A stretch of 32,049 nucleotides of DNA from Lutibacter flavus (GCA_945903795.1 CAMDPE010000010.1:1-32049), one strand, 5' to 3'; counted from the stretch's first letter, positions 1-10,082 are shown. Numbers and translations are program-made. Notes: generated by a model not told the origin, from the letters alone.

Positions 1-2138
1 ACGACTATGAAAATGCCATAAGCACTTTCAATAAAATAATTGGCGGAAACAATGCCGTCGCACAAAATGCCTATTATCATTTGGCGGAATGTTACTTAAA
101 ACAAGACAAAAAACAAGAAGCTTTAAATGCCTTCAGAAATGCGTCGCAAATGCAGTTTGAACCTGAAATTCAGAAAGATGCCTGGTTAAATTATGCCAAA
201 TTAAGTTACGAAATTGGAAATCCGTACAAAAGTGTTCCCGATGTTTTAAAAGAATATATTGAGTTGTATCCAAATTCACCTTCCAGAGATGAAATTAACG
301 AATTAATTATCAGCGCCTATATTACTTCAAAAGATTATAAAGGTGCATTGGATTATTTAAAAGATAAAAAAAGCGCCAAAGAACGTGCACTTTTTCAAAA
401 AGTGGCATTTTATAGAGGTACCGAACTTTTTGCTGAAGGAAATTACGATTTGGCAAAGGCGAATTTTGAAAATTCACTTTCAGTGCCTTTAGATGCTAAT
501 ATTACTGCAAGAGCCACTTATTGGAAAGCAGAATCAAATTATCTTTTAAACAATTTTAGAGAAGCTGCATTAGATTATCAGAAATTCGCAGCAAGTTCTG
601 AAGCATCAAAAACACCCGAATATAAAGAACTGTATTACAATTTAGGTTATGCTTATTTTAAGCAAAAAGACTATGGAAACGCCATTGAAGCCTTCAAAAA
701 ACACAGCGCAAAAAATGATGATGATACCGTTAGAAAAAATGATACCTATTTAAGAATAGGCGATGGTTATTTTGTAACCAGCAACTATAAAAATGCGATT
801 GATTATTACAGTAAGGCCATTGAAATTAGAGGAATTGACACTGATTACGCGCAATTTCAAAAAGCAATAAGTTATGGACTTACAGGCAACGAAAATGCCA
901 AAATAAAGGAATTAAACGCCTTTTTAAATTCTTCATCAAAATCCGGCTTTAAAGACGACGCTTATTATGTTTTAGGTAATTCATACCTAGAAAAAGGTCA
1001 AAATGAATTGGCTCTAGAAAATTATGATAATTTAATTGCAAATTATAAAAGAAGTCCGCTGGTTTCCAAAGCAATGCTCAAAAAAGGGCTGATTTATTAC
1101 AATACCAATAAAAATGAACAGGCTTTAACTGCCTATAAAACTGTGGTGCAACAATTCCCAAATTCGGCTGACGCCAAACAAGCGGTTAAAAATGCGAGAC
1201 AAATTTATGTTGATTTGGGCAGGGTTGATGAATATGCCACTTGGGTAAAAACAATAGGTTTTGTGAATGTAACAGATGCGGAACTGGACAATGATACTTA
1301 TGAATCAGCTGAAAAACAATACCTTCAAAACAATCATAAAAAAGCGATTGAAAGTTTCAAAAAATATTTGGGAAGTTTTCCAAATGGTCTTCATGCCTTA
1401 AATGCTAATTTCTATTTGGCACAATCCTTATTTTCTGAAAACAGACATTCAGAAGCAATTACCAACTATAATTATATAGTGAATCAGTCTCAAAACGAAT
1501 TTACCGAAGACGCGCTTTCACGATTATCATTGGTTTATCTGGAAAATAACAATTGGGAAAAAGCCATTCCGCTATTGGAACGATTGAAAAGTGAAGCCAA
1601 TTTGCCGCAAAATATTGTATTTGCACAATCGAATTTAATGAAAGGCTATTACGCCAATAAAAATTATGGAAAGGCTGTGGATTATGCTGAATTGGTTCTG
1701 AGAAACAATAAATTGGAAGACCGCGTAAAATCGGATGCACATATCATTATTGCACGCTCGGCCCTTAAAACCAACAACGAAACTAAGGCCAGAAGCGCCT
1801 ATGCAACGGTTGAAAAAATTGCCGCCGGTGAGTTAAAAGCCGAAGCTTTGTATTACAGTGCATACTTTCAAAACAAAGATGGAAACTATAAAATCTCCAG
1901 TGAAATTGTGCAAAAAATCGCTGCTGAATATTCCGCTTACAAATATTGGGGTGCAAAAGGACTGGTGTTGATGGCCGACAATCATTACAAATTAAAAGAT
2001 GCCTATCAAGCCACTTATATCCTTGAAAGTGTCATCAAAAACTTCGCCCAGTTTAGTGATGTTGTTGAAGAGGCTTCAGAAGCATTGGCTAAAATAAAAA
2101 TGGAAGAGGCCAAAACCAATGAGTCAATTCAAAATTGA
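1..2138 (+). CDS. TPR repeat protein, 5' truncated by window edge
   Basis: The reading frame is open from base 3, with TPR-like residues (DYENAISTFNKII) ahead of the first possible start (TTG at 81), so the true start lies before the window. About 711 residues are visible. They are almost entirely tetratricopeptide helices; recurrent patterns such as YYNLGYAYFKQKDYGNAIEA and YYVLGNSYLEKGQNELALEN recur roughly every 34-37 residues to near the C-terminus. No catalytic domain is visible. TPR arrays are protein-binding scaffolds. In many Bacteroidota, large exported TPR proteins lie next to outer-membrane barrels, as here, where a barrel gene follows after 93 bases. Inference: a periplasmic or envelope scaffold working with that barrel. 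The signal peptide, if any, is outside the window. The partner and exact role are unknown. Confidence 0.85.
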   Translation, partial: DYENAISTFNKIIGGNNAVAQNAYYHLAECYLKQDKKQEALNAFRNASQMQFEPEIQKDAWLNYAKLSYEIGNPYKSVPDVLKEYIELYPNSPSRDEINELIISAYITSKDYKGALDYLKDKKSAKERALFQKVAFYRGTELFAEGNYDLAKANFENSLSVPLDANITARATYWKAESNYLLNNFREAALDYQKFAASSEASKTPEYKELYYNLGYAYFKQKDYGNAIEAFKKHSAKNDDDTVRKNDTYLRIGDGYFVTSNYKNAIDYYSKAIEIRGIDTDYAQFQKAISYGLTGNENAKIKELNAFLNSSSKSGFKDDAYYVLGNSYLEKGQNELALENYDNLIANYKRSPLVSKAMLKKGLIYYNTNKNEQALTAYKTVVQQFPNSADAKQAVKNARQIYVDLGRVDEYATWVKTIGFVNVTDAELDNDTYESAEKQYLQNNHKKAIESFKKYLGSFPNGLHALNANFYLAQSLFSENRHSEAITNYNYIVNQSQNEFTEDALSRLSLVYLENNNWEKAIPLLERLKSEANLPQNIVFAQSNLMKGYYANKNYGKAVDYAELVLRNNKLEDRVKSDAHIIIARSALKTNNETKARSAYATVEKIAAGELKAEALYYSAYFQNKDGNYKISSEIVQKIAAEYSAYKYWGAKGLVLMADNHYKLKDAYQATYILESVIKNFAQFSDVVEEASEALAKIKMEEAKTNESIQN

Positions 2139-2231
2139 TAAAACCAAAACAACTATAAAATTTGGCGCCTTAAAAGGAACCAAAGTGAAACAAATAAACG
2201 ATTACACTGTTAAACAAACAACAATAAAGCG

Positions 2232-3971
2232 ATGCATAACAAACTCCTTATAACTTCATTCTTAATTTTAGTGACAAGCGTTTCCTTTTCTCAGATAACC
2301 AAGAAAAAAGACACCCTGAAAACTGAGGAAATCACTGTTGAAAAACCTTATGCACCAACAATTTCTGATGCTTTTAAGGTTAGGTCAAATCCCAATATTG
2401 AAAATGAAACAAAAAACTTGGCTAAAGAAAAGGTAAACTACAGCATTTTTTCTGTTCCGGTGGCCTCTACTTTTTCGCCTTCAAAAGGAAAAGTTCAAAG
2501 TATTGCAAGAGGTCCGAAAGAACGTTTGTATGAAAATTATATTTCGGCGGGATATGGAAATTTCAACTCTCCATTTCTTGATGCTTTTATGCACTTTGGA
2601 GACAAAAAAAGCAACGACTTCGGCATATTTTTAAACCATCTTTCATCGCAAGGAGGTATAAAAGATGTGCTGCTGGATGATAATTTTTCTGATTCTAAAA
2701 TCGATGTTTACTTCAAACAATTTGACCGCGATTACAGCTGGCAAATTAATGCTGGTACTCAATTAAAAAAGCAAAATTATTATGGCTTGCCAAACGACAT
2801 ATCTTATAATGATACATTTATTGCTTCCTTAAATGAAGAACAAATCTACAAAACTGTTTATGGAGGCGGAAAAATCAATTTTGAAGATTCCTTTTTTCAG
2901 GGCTCAACAGTTGAAATTGTTAATTTTTCAGACGATTATAATTCCAATGAATTAAGGTTTATGGCAAAACCCAAATTAGAATTTCCAATTTCCTCAGAAA
3001 AAATAAATGGGGAGTTTTTAATAGATCTTGTTGCAGGTAGATTCAAACAAAGTTATGAAATTCCAAACGATGTAAATTACAGTTTTCTGAATCTAGGTTT
3101 CAGTCCAAATTTAGAAATTGTCAGAGAAAATTTCACCCTAAATTTAGGCGCAAAATTGTATTACGTAAACGACTTAGAACATAAAAATACAGACTATTTT
3201 GCGTATCCAAATGTGACAACTTCATTTAAAATGATTGATGAAATTCTTACCGTTGTTGCTGGAGTAACAGGTGATTTGGAACAAAATACCTATAAAAGTT
3301 TTGCTGATGAAAATCCGTTTGTTTCGCCAACATTAGATATTCAACAAACCGACAAACAATACAGCGTATATTTTGGTACCAAAGGAAAATTGGCTTCAAA
3401 TATTGGCTATCATTTTAAAGTAAGCCATACTTCGGAGAAAAATAAACCGTTTTTTATCCAAAATCAGACTAAAACTGATGGTACAATCCTAGTTGAGAAC
3501 GCCTTTGAAGCCGGAAATTCATTTGGAGTAGTTTACGACAATCTTAAAACGCTAGGATTTTTTGGAGAAATAACCATTGATGCTTCCAAAGAATTTAATT
3601 TTACAGGAACGCTAAATTATTCCAACCACGAACCGGAAACACTCCTAGAAGCTTGGAATTCACCAACAATGACGGCAACTATTTCAGCAGATTATCAAAA
3701 TAAAGATTGGTTTGCGGGCGCCAAATTATTTTACAATGGCGAAACTGAAGATTTTGTGATTCCCTATGGTTTTGCATCTGAAAATGGCGAAATCTTTACA
3801 AATGAATCCTATATGGATTTAAATCTGAATGGAGGTTACATATTTTCAGACAGGCTTACTGTTTTTGCAAAAATCAACAATGCACTTGGCGAAAAATACC
3901 ACCGATTTTTAAATTATCAGGTACAAACCTTACAAATTTTAGCAGGTTTAACCTATAAATTTGATTTGTAA
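2232..3971 (+). CDS. outer-membrane beta-barrel protein, TonB-receptor-like without a plug
   Basis: 579 residues. A signal peptide is clear (MHNKLLITSFLILVTSVSFS, cleavage near residue 20). A short region follows with the motif EEITVEKPYAPTISDAF (about residues 32-48), which I associate from memory with a Bacteroidota family usually labelled TonB-dependent receptor. The remainder alternates polar and hydrophobic residues with many aromatics, as beta-barrel strands do, and ends in an amphipathic strand (LTYKFDL). There is no recognisable plug domain, and at 579 residues it is shorter than classical TonB receptors (650-1000). It follows the TPR gene by 93 bases on the same strand, so the two are probably co-transcribed. 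Inference: an outer-membrane channel or assembly partner of the TPR protein. Substrate unknown. Confidence 0.75.
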   Translation: MHNKLLITSFLILVTSVSFSQITKKKDTLKTEEITVEKPYAPTISDAFKVRSNPNIENETKNLAKEKVNYSIFSVPVASTFSPSKGKVQSIARGPKERLYENYISAGYGNFNSPFLDAFMHFGDKKSNDFGIFLNHLSSQGGIKDVLLDDNFSDSKIDVYFKQFDRDYSWQINAGTQLKKQNYYGLPNDISYNDTFIASLNEEQIYKTVYGGGKINFEDSFFQGSTVEIVNFSDDYNSNELRFMAKPKLEFPISSEKINGEFLIDLVAGRFKQSYEIPNDVNYSFLNLGFSPNLEIVRENFTLNLGAKLYYVNDLEHKNTDYFAYPNVTTSFKMIDEILTVVAGVTGDLEQNTYKSFADENPFVSPTLDIQQTDKQYSVYFGTKGKLASNIGYHFKVSHTSEKNKPFFIQNQTKTDGTILVENAFEAGNSFGVVYDNLKTLGFFGEITIDASKEFNFTGTLNYSNHEPETLLEAWNSPTMTATISADYQNKDWFAGAKLFYNGETEDFVIPYGFASENGEIFTNESYMDLNLNGGYIFSDRLTVFAKINNALGEKYHRFLNYQVQTLQILAGLTYKFDL

Positions 3972-4031
3972 ACAATCCTTAAAAGAATTAATTTTTTTTA
4001 TGTAGTTTAGGCTCTTTAAAAACTATATAAA

Positions 4032-5435
4032 ATGAAACATTTTTTTATTGCAGTAATCCTACTTGTTGCTCTTTCTTCTTTTAACGGCCTAAAAACTGTA
4101 AAAATTAGTGAACCAATCATAAATAAAACCGATTCAACCGTTGTTAAACAACTTTTTAATTTGGCTTTGAGTAATGGAAAATCTTACCAATGGCTAAATG
4201 ATTTATCTAATAATATTGGTGGACGATTGTCGGGTTCTCCTGAAGCGCAACAAGCGGTTGAATGGGGAGAAAAGCTAATGAAAGGCTTGGGTTTTGATAA
4301 AGTTTGGTTGCAGCCTGTTATGGTTCCGCATTGGGTGAGAGGCGAAAAAGAAGAAGCCTATTTTACAGTTAACAACATTAAATATGATGTTGCGATTTGC
4401 GCTTTAGGCGGTTCCATTGCAACACCTAAAAAAGGTATTTCCGGTGAGGTAATTGAAGTACAAAGCTTGGCTGAAGCGGAAGCTTTGGGCGAAAAACTAA
4501 GGGGAAAAATAGTATTTTTTAACCGACCGTTTGAAGATACTCCAATTGAAACATTCAAATCATACAGTGGTTGCGTTGACCAACGTGGCGGTGGCGCAAA
4601 AGCAACCGGCAAATTTGGTGTTTTGGGCGTTATTGTGCGTTCTATGACTCACAGTATCGACAATTATCCACATACCGGCGCTATGGGTTACGGCGATATT
4701 CCAGAAAATGAAAAAGTTCCTACTGCAGCAATCAGCACCATCGCTGCAAATTTACTGAGTGAAAAGTTAAAAGAAAATCCGACCTTGAAATTTTACTTCA
4801 AACAAAACTGTGAAACCTTGCCGGATGCTCCTTCTTTTAACGTGATTGGAGAAATAACAGGAAGTGAGTTTCCAACTGAATATATTACAGTTGGTGGACA
4901 TTTAGATTCTTGGGATTTGGGTGATGGCGCCCACGATGATGGCGCAGGAATTGTACAGTCCATTGAAGTTTTAAGATTGTTCAAACTAAATGGCATCAAA
5001 CCAAAACATACGATTCGGGCTGTGTTGTTTATGAATGAAGAAAACGGATTGAGAGGCGGCAAAAAATACGCTGAAGAAGCCAAAAATAACAACGAAAATC
5101 ATATTGCAGCTTTAGAATCGGATTCTGGCGGATTTACTCCAAGAGGATTTTCGATTGATGCCAACGGCAAAAATTTAGAACTAATCAAAAGCTGGAAATC
5201 CTTGCTGGCGCCGTACGGATTACACGATATAAACGAAGGACATGGCGGCGCGGATATTGGTCCGCTTAAATCGGAAACCATTACTTTAGTTGGTTACAGG
5301 CCCGATTCCCAGCGTTATTTTGATTATCACCATGCCGCAAATGACACTTTTGATAAAGTTAATAAAAGAGAACTTGAACTTGGCGCCGCTTCTATGGCTT
5401 CTTTGGTTTATTTGTTGGACAACTATTTAAATTAA
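4032..5435 (+). CDS. M28 family metallopeptidase, carboxypeptidase Q type
   Basis: 467 residues with an N-terminal signal peptide (hydrophobic residues 4-18), so exported to the periplasm or surface. An N-terminal segment NNIGGRLSGSPEAQQAVEWG is typical of carboxypeptidase Q/PGCP relatives. A PA-like insert spans about residues 125-235. The M28 zinc site is complete: H290-x-D292 in GGHLDSWD, D302/D303 in GAHDDGAG, E336-E337 in MNEENG, D364 in ESDSGG and H433/H434 in DYHHAAND. Family members remove N-terminal residues or split dipeptides using two zinc ions. It lies 60 bases after the barrel gene and only 6 bases before the amidohydrolase gene, so it probably leads a three-gene transcription unit of exported hydrolases. 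Family assignment is firm; substrate is not known. Confidence 0.9.
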   Translation: MKHFFIAVILLVALSSFNGLKTVKISEPIINKTDSTVVKQLFNLALSNGKSYQWLNDLSNNIGGRLSGSPEAQQAVEWGEKLMKGLGFDKVWLQPVMVPHWVRGEKEEAYFTVNNIKYDVAICALGGSIATPKKGISGEVIEVQSLAEAEALGEKLRGKIVFFNRPFEDTPIETFKSYSGCVDQRGGGAKATGKFGVLGVIVRSMTHSIDNYPHTGAMGYGDIPENEKVPTAAISTIAANLLSEKLKENPTLKFYFKQNCETLPDAPSFNVIGEITGSEFPTEYITVGGHLDSWDLGDGAHDDGAGIVQSIEVLRLFKLNGIKPKHTIRAVLFMNEENGLRGGKKYAEEAKNNNENHIAALESDSGGFTPRGFSIDANGKNLELIKSWKSLLAPYGLHDINEGHGGADIGPLKSETITLVGYRPDSQRYFDYHHAANDTFDKVNKRELELGAASMASLVYLLDNYLN

Positions 5436-5441
5436 CCAAAA

Positions 5442-7058
5442 ATGAAAAAAGCAATTCTCCTGCTCTTGTTAATTACAGGAATTTCGTGCACAAAAAAAGA
5501 AAAAGTTGATACCATCGTTATCAATGCAAATATTTATACGGTTAATGATCATTTCGACAAGGCGGAAGCATTTGCCATAAAAGACGGTAAAATTATTGCG
5601 GTTGGAACATCAAAGGAAATTCAGGAAAAATATTATGCAGCCATTATAAATGATGCAAAAGGAAAAACAATTGTTCCCGGATTTATTGATGCACATTGTC
5701 ATTTTTACGGATTGGGACTGCAACAACAAAAAGTTGATTTAACAGAAACAAAAAGTTTTGAGGAAGTTGTGCAGCGAATTGTTGATTTTCAAAAAGAACA
5801 TAATGCGGCTTACATCACTGGCCGAGGCTGGGATCAAAACGATTGGCAAGTGAAAGAATTTCCGACCAAAGATAAATTAGATGAATTGTTTCCTAACACG
5901 CCAATTGCCATTACCAGAATAGACGGCCACGCTTTATTGGCCAACCAAGCTGCCATAGATTTGGCTGGAATTACTGTAAAAACGCCTTTTTCAGGTGGAG
6001 AAATTCTTCAGAAAAACGGAAAATTAACTGGTATTTTTATTGATGCGCCAATGGAATTAATTGAAGCTAAAATTCCTGCACCTTCTAAAAAAGCAACTAT
6101 AGAAGCCTTAAAAGATGCGGAAAGAATCTGTTTCGATTTGGGATTGACCACTGTTGATGATGCCGGGCTTTCAAGAGAAATAATTGAATTAATAGACAGT
6201 TTGCAGCAAACCGGTGAATTGAAAATACGGATTTACGCCATGGTTTCGGCAAGTGATGAAAACATTGCTTATTATGCAAAGAAAGGTATTTTTAAAACCG
6301 ATCGTTTAAACGTGCGCTCATTTAAAGTTTATGCAGATGGTGCGTTGGGCTCACGTGGCGCAGCTATGAAAAAACCATACAGCGACCAGCACAATCATTT
6401 TGGCGCTTTGGTAACTCCGTTGGAAAAACTGAAAGAATATGCCGAAAAAATTGCGGCAACTGACTTTCAAATGAACACACACGCCATTGGTGATTCGGCA
6501 AATTACGTGATGTTAAAAACCTATAAAGAAGTTTTAAAAGAAAAAAAAGACAGACGTTGGAGAATTGAACACGCGCAAATTTTGGATACGGCCGATTTTA
6601 ATTATTTTGAAAATATCGTGCCTTCTGTGCAGCCAACACACGCAACTTCCGATATGTATTGGGCGCAAGACCGGATTGGTGCCGAGCGTATGAAAGGCGC
6701 TTATGCCTATAAAGTTTTGTTGAACACTTATGGAAAAGTTGCTTTGGGAACTGATTTTCCGGTTGAAAAAGTAAGTCCGTTGTTAACTTTTTACGCGGCA
6801 GTTGCCCGTAAAGATTTAAATAATTTCCCTGAAAATGGTTTTCAAATGGAAAATGCATTGACACGTGAAGAAACTTTAAAAGGAATGACCATTTGGGCAG
6901 CCTATTCCAATTTTGAAGAACAAGAAAAAGGAAGCATTGAAGTTGGAAAAATGGCCGATTTTATTGTGCTCAACAAGAACATTATGGAAATCGAATCGGA
7001 AAATATTCCAGCCATAAATATTGATGAAACTTTTATAAATGGTGTACGGGTTAAATAA
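5442..7058 (+). CDS. lipoprotein amidohydrolase, YtcJ-like (Amidohydro_3)
   Basis: 538 residues. The N-terminus MKKAILLLLLITGISC is a lipoprotein signal with Cys16 as the lipidated residue, so the enzyme is membrane anchored. The amidohydrolase metal ligands are visible: H85-x-H87 in IDAHCHFYG, then HAIGDSAN, RIEHAQI and ALGTDFPVEK, the usual order for the third amidohydrolase group. Length is close to the 530-600 of YtcJ-type proteins. These hydrolyse C-N bonds of amides or cyclic compounds, but few members have known substrates. It starts 6 bases after the M28 peptidase gene and its last 20 bases overlap the VanX-like gene, so translation of the three is probably coupled. Substrate cannot be named. 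Confidence 0.88.
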   Translation: MKKAILLLLLITGISCTKKEKVDTIVINANIYTVNDHFDKAEAFAIKDGKIIAVGTSKEIQEKYYAAIINDAKGKTIVPGFIDAHCHFYGLGLQQQKVDLTETKSFEEVVQRIVDFQKEHNAAYITGRGWDQNDWQVKEFPTKDKLDELFPNTPIAITRIDGHALLANQAAIDLAGITVKTPFSGGEILQKNGKLTGIFIDAPMELIEAKIPAPSKKATIEALKDAERICFDLGLTTVDDAGLSREIIELIDSLQQTGELKIRIYAMVSASDENIAYYAKKGIFKTDRLNVRSFKVYADGALGSRGAAMKKPYSDQHNHFGALVTPLEKLKEYAEKIAATDFQMNTHAIGDSANYVMLKTYKEVLKEKKDRRWRIEHAQILDTADFNYFENIVPSVQPTHATSDMYWAQDRIGAERMKGAYAYKVLLNTYGKVALGTDFPVEKVSPLLTFYAAVARKDLNNFPENGFQMENALTREETLKGMTIWAAYSNFEEQEKGSIEVGKMADFIVLNKNIMEIESENIPAINIDETFINGVRVK

Positions 7059-7737
7059 AATATTGAAATATTTATTACTTCTTCTGTTTTTTGCTTTTGC
7101 AAAAAAAACAGAAGCCCAACACCTACCGGAAGGATTTGTGTATTTAAATGAAGTGATACCCTCAATTGAGGTAGAATTACGTTATGCCGGCAATCATAAT
7201 TTTATAGGAAAACCAATTCCTGGCTATATTAAGCAGAAACCAATTATTACAAAACAGGCCGCTGAAGCTTTAAAAAAAGTTCAAATAGAATTAAATAAAC
7301 AAAATTTAGGATTAAAAATATATGATGCCTATCGCCCTCAGCAATCGGTTGACTTTTTTGTTGATTGGGCAAAAAACATAAATGACACACTCAAAAAACT
7401 AGAATTTTATCCTAACGTTAAAAAAGAGCTTTTATTCAAAGAACAATACATTGCCGCTCGCTCTGGACATACCAGAGGCAGCACCGTTGACCTTACCATA
7501 ATCGATTTTTATTCGGAAGAAAAAAAGGAATTGGATATGGGAAGTCCTTATGATTTTTTTGGACAGCAATCCTGGGTGACTTATGAAAATTTAACTTCGA
7601 ACCAATTAGAAAACAGAAAGCTGTTGCAAGGTGTAATGAAAAAGTACAACTTCCGAAACTATGAGCAGGAATGGTGGCACTTTACACTTAAAGATGAACC
7701 TTTTCCCGAGACCTATTTTAATTTTACTATTGAATAA
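7039..7737 (+). CDS. D-alanyl-D-alanine dipeptidase, VanX/DdpX-like (peptidase M15D)
   Basis: 232 residues; an N-terminal hydrophobic stretch (residues 10-21) ending near TEAQ suggests export. The VanX zinc motif SxHxxGxxxD is present as S142-G-H144 and D151, and the catalytic E211 and zinc ligand H214 occur in EWWHF. DAYRP at residues 96-100 matches the conserved YDxYRP segment. VanX-family enzymes hydrolyse the dipeptide D-Ala-D-Ala. An exported copy without vanA or vanH neighbours points to recycling of wall-derived dipeptides rather than vancomycin resistance. The chosen ATG overlaps the amidohydrolase gene by 20 bases; a later start would remove part of the signal peptide. It is the last gene of a probable operon and converges on the FUSC gene. 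Confidence 0.88.
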   Translation: MVYGLNKILKYLLLLLFFAFAKKTEAQHLPEGFVYLNEVIPSIEVELRYAGNHNFIGKPIPGYIKQKPIITKQAAEALKKVQIELNKQNLGLKIYDAYRPQQSVDFFVDWAKNINDTLKKLEFYPNVKKELLFKEQYIAARSGHTRGSTVDLTIIDFYSEEKKELDMGSPYDFFGQQSWVTYENLTSNQLENRKLLQGVMKKYNFRNYEQEWWHFTLKDEPFPETYFNFTIE

Positions 7738-7836
7738 CAGAACTTTTAAAAAGGTTGGTTTTTAGGTAAAAAAATGGTTATGACATGAAATTCATTTACT
7801 TTTCAGCAGGTAAATGCATACATCCTCTTAATTATT

Positions 7837-10074
7837 CTAAACTGTTGACCGGTATTTTTTTGTGGAAGAAATTAATTTTTCAGACAATTTAAACAACCAC
7901 TTTAACTGTTCTGAAACTAGTAATGTTTCTCTTAATTTTACTCGGGTTGTCATAGAATCTTCCTCACCAAATGCTATTTCATGGTCACGTTTTTGTGAAA
8001 GATTTTCAAAATAAGTATCATATAAGTTTTTAGCTTTTTTAATATTCTCCGGATTCATCGTTTTTATCTCTGAGTTTGTTTCCAATATTTGTTTTGCCTG
8101 ATCAAGATTTGAACAGATATTTTCAACATAAATATTAAATTCCGAAGGAACTTTGTCTGTTTTATTGTTATTAATGAAAGTTCCCAAAGCAGTTAATGAT
8201 GACAAAAAAGTATTGTTAAAAACAACAATTTCATAAATTGTAGACAGCTCTACTTGTTTGGATTTAGGATCCTGACTCATCCGTTGAAAAGCCGCATTTA
8301 AATCTCCTATTGCTAAAAAAGCTTGTTTCCTTGACAATTTATAGGCTGTAGAAACCGCTCCTTTCTCGCGATAAAAATTAGCTACTTGTTTTAAAAAATG
8401 CTGATTTGATGAAATGGCTTTGCTAAAGTTTTCACTAATATTATGATATTGCCAAGTCGGCCATAAAACATAATTTGAAATAAATGCCAAAGAGGCTCCA
8501 ATTAAAGTATCTACAATTCTATACTGAATGACTGATAAAATATTAGGTTCAAATATAGCATATACAAAAATAACGTTGATCGTTACAAAAACTGCCGCAT
8601 TCCTAAAATTTAATTGAACTAAAGAATATGCCAAAGGCAGAGAAATCGCTGCAACTATACCATAAACAATAATGTTTTGGGTAATTAATATAATGACCAC
8701 AGCAATTACGGCGCCTATCAATGTGCCAACAACCCTATGAATTGACCTGGATTTTGTTAAGCCAAAACTTGGCCGCATAATGATAATAATGGTCAACAAA
8801 ATCCAATACGGATTTTGCATAGAAAATATTTTACCAATGGCAAAACCAACCAAAACTACCACTGCCAATCGTAAAGAATGTTTAAATATTGGAGAATTAA
8901 AACTGAAGTTTTCTGTTAATTTTTTAAAATCGTAATCTTGGGGCGTAATAAACCTGTTGGCTTCTTTTATACTTAAAATTTTATCATTTTTCCTGTAATT
9001 GTTCAGTACACGTTCTATAGCAGTCACATTTTGAACCTGTTTTTCTTGATAATTTTTCAGATTTAACAACATTAAAGTCCCTTTTCTGGCTTTTGGCAAT
9101 CCAACTAAAATTCGGTAATAATCAATATGCCGGTCAATGTTTCTTAAAATTTCGGGAATTTTAGTGTTTGCTTTCAGTTTTTCTTCTTTTCTGATCACTT
9201 TTGAAATGTGCTCCAACTGATTCGCAATCTCAAAAACCAGTTGTTGAAATGCTTCAATTTTCTCTATGTGCTTTTTAAAAACCTCATCAAACTTCTCATA
9301 ATCTACCGGATTTGCAATGGCGAGTTCCAAAATATCCACCAATTCCGTAAAAATCAATTGTTGTCTTCTGGTTCTGTTTGAAGATCCAGATTTATTTCTG
9401 CTTGCTAAAATGATTTCTCGCAGCGTTTCATGATGTTCATTTATTTCAATTTGAAGCTCAAATAATTTGTGCTGCAAAGCTGGTCTATCTATTGAAGAAC
9501 CCAATAATTCAGCTCTAATTCTTAAATATTCAACTGTTTTATCAATGGTTTTGATAAATAATTGATCAACCTGAATTTTTGAAAACAAAATCGATTTTAA
9601 ATAAGTAAGCGATAAATACCACAAGCCGCCCAGCGCAATTAGTGACGCATGCAACAACAAGCTTACTTCGGAATAATCATGGATAAAACTTAAAACAATG
9701 GCCAGCAATCCAACAAAGGAAATCAACGAAGCCCTAAAACCAAAAACTGAAATATAGGAAACAAGAAACACAAAAACTCCCAATAAAGGCAATAATAACC
9801 ATAAAATATTGGCAACTGTGCCAAAAAGCAATGTCAATCCAAACGATAAAAATGTAGCTATTAATATCCCAAAAAACACGTGTTTGTTGCTTCCTGGCAC
9901 ATCGGTTGGGGAACAAAACAAAACGCCCAAAGCAATACTGAAACCAATACTGATATCCTCAAAAATATAAATGCTCAAAAAAACAGGTATCAACATCGCC
10001 ACGGCCAATACAATTCCTTTAAGAAAATCCAAACTTTTAAAAAACCTAAATATCGTTTCTAGCATAAAATTCAA
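7837..10074 (-). CDS. FUSC family inner-membrane protein, YccS/YhfK-like
   Basis: 745 residues with the layout of the fusaric-acid-resistance-like (FUSC/YccS) family: an N-terminal block of about five or six membrane helices (residues 15-165), a soluble, coiled-coil-rich middle (about 170-395, many charged residues), a second membrane block (about 400-520, containing NPYWILLTIIIIMRPSFG and RVVGTLIGAVIAVV), and a cytoplasmic C-terminal helical tail. The motif PYWILLTIIIIMRPSFG followed by TLIGAVIA is the FUSC signature. Relatives are thought to export aromatic acids or other small molecules, but this gene's substrate is unknown. It is a single gene convergent with the VanX-like gene and divergent from the glycosylase gene. 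Residue 4 is also Met, so a start three codons later is possible. Confidence 0.85.
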   Translation of the reverse strand: MNFMLETIFRFFKSLDFLKGIVLAVAMLIPVFLSIYIFEDISIGFSIALGVLFCSPTDVPGSNKHVFFGILIATFLSFGLTLLFGTVANILWLLLPLLGVFVFLVSYISVFGFRASLISFVGLLAIVLSFIHDYSEVSLLLHASLIALGGLWYLSLTYLKSILFSKIQVDQLFIKTIDKTVEYLRIRAELLGSSIDRPALQHKLFELQIEINEHHETLREIILASRNKSGSSNRTRRQQLIFTELVDILELAIANPVDYEKFDEVFKKHIEKIEAFQQLVFEIANQLEHISKVIRKEEKLKANTKIPEILRNIDRHIDYYRILVGLPKARKGTLMLLNLKNYQEKQVQNVTAIERVLNNYRKNDKILSIKEANRFITPQDYDFKKLTENFSFNSPIFKHSLRLAVVVLVGFAIGKIFSMQNPYWILLTIIIIMRPSFGLTKSRSIHRVVGTLIGAVIAVVIILITQNIIVYGIVAAISLPLAYSLVQLNFRNAAVFVTINVIFVYAIFEPNILSVIQYRIVDTLIGASLAFISNYVLWPTWQYHNISENFSKAISSNQHFLKQVANFYREKGAVSTAYKLSRKQAFLAIGDLNAAFQRMSQDPKSKQVELSTIYEIVVFNNTFLSSLTALGTFINNNKTDKVPSEFNIYVENICSNLDQAKQILETNSEIKTMNPENIKKAKNLYDTYFENLSQKRDHEIAFGEEDSMTTRVKLRETLLVSEQLKWLFKLSEKLISSTKKYRSTV

Positions 10075-10082
10075 TTCAACAA

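Noticed and set aside
4793-5092. 99-codon frame antisense to the M28 peptidase
   Set aside because: It lies opposite strongly conserved zinc-site codons and has no recognisable features; it is a shadow of the real gene.
7039-7737. Vancomycin resistance locus suggested by the VanX-like gene
   Set aside because: No vanA, vanH, vanR or vanS homologue lies nearby, and the protein carries an export signal, unlike the cytoplasmic VanX.
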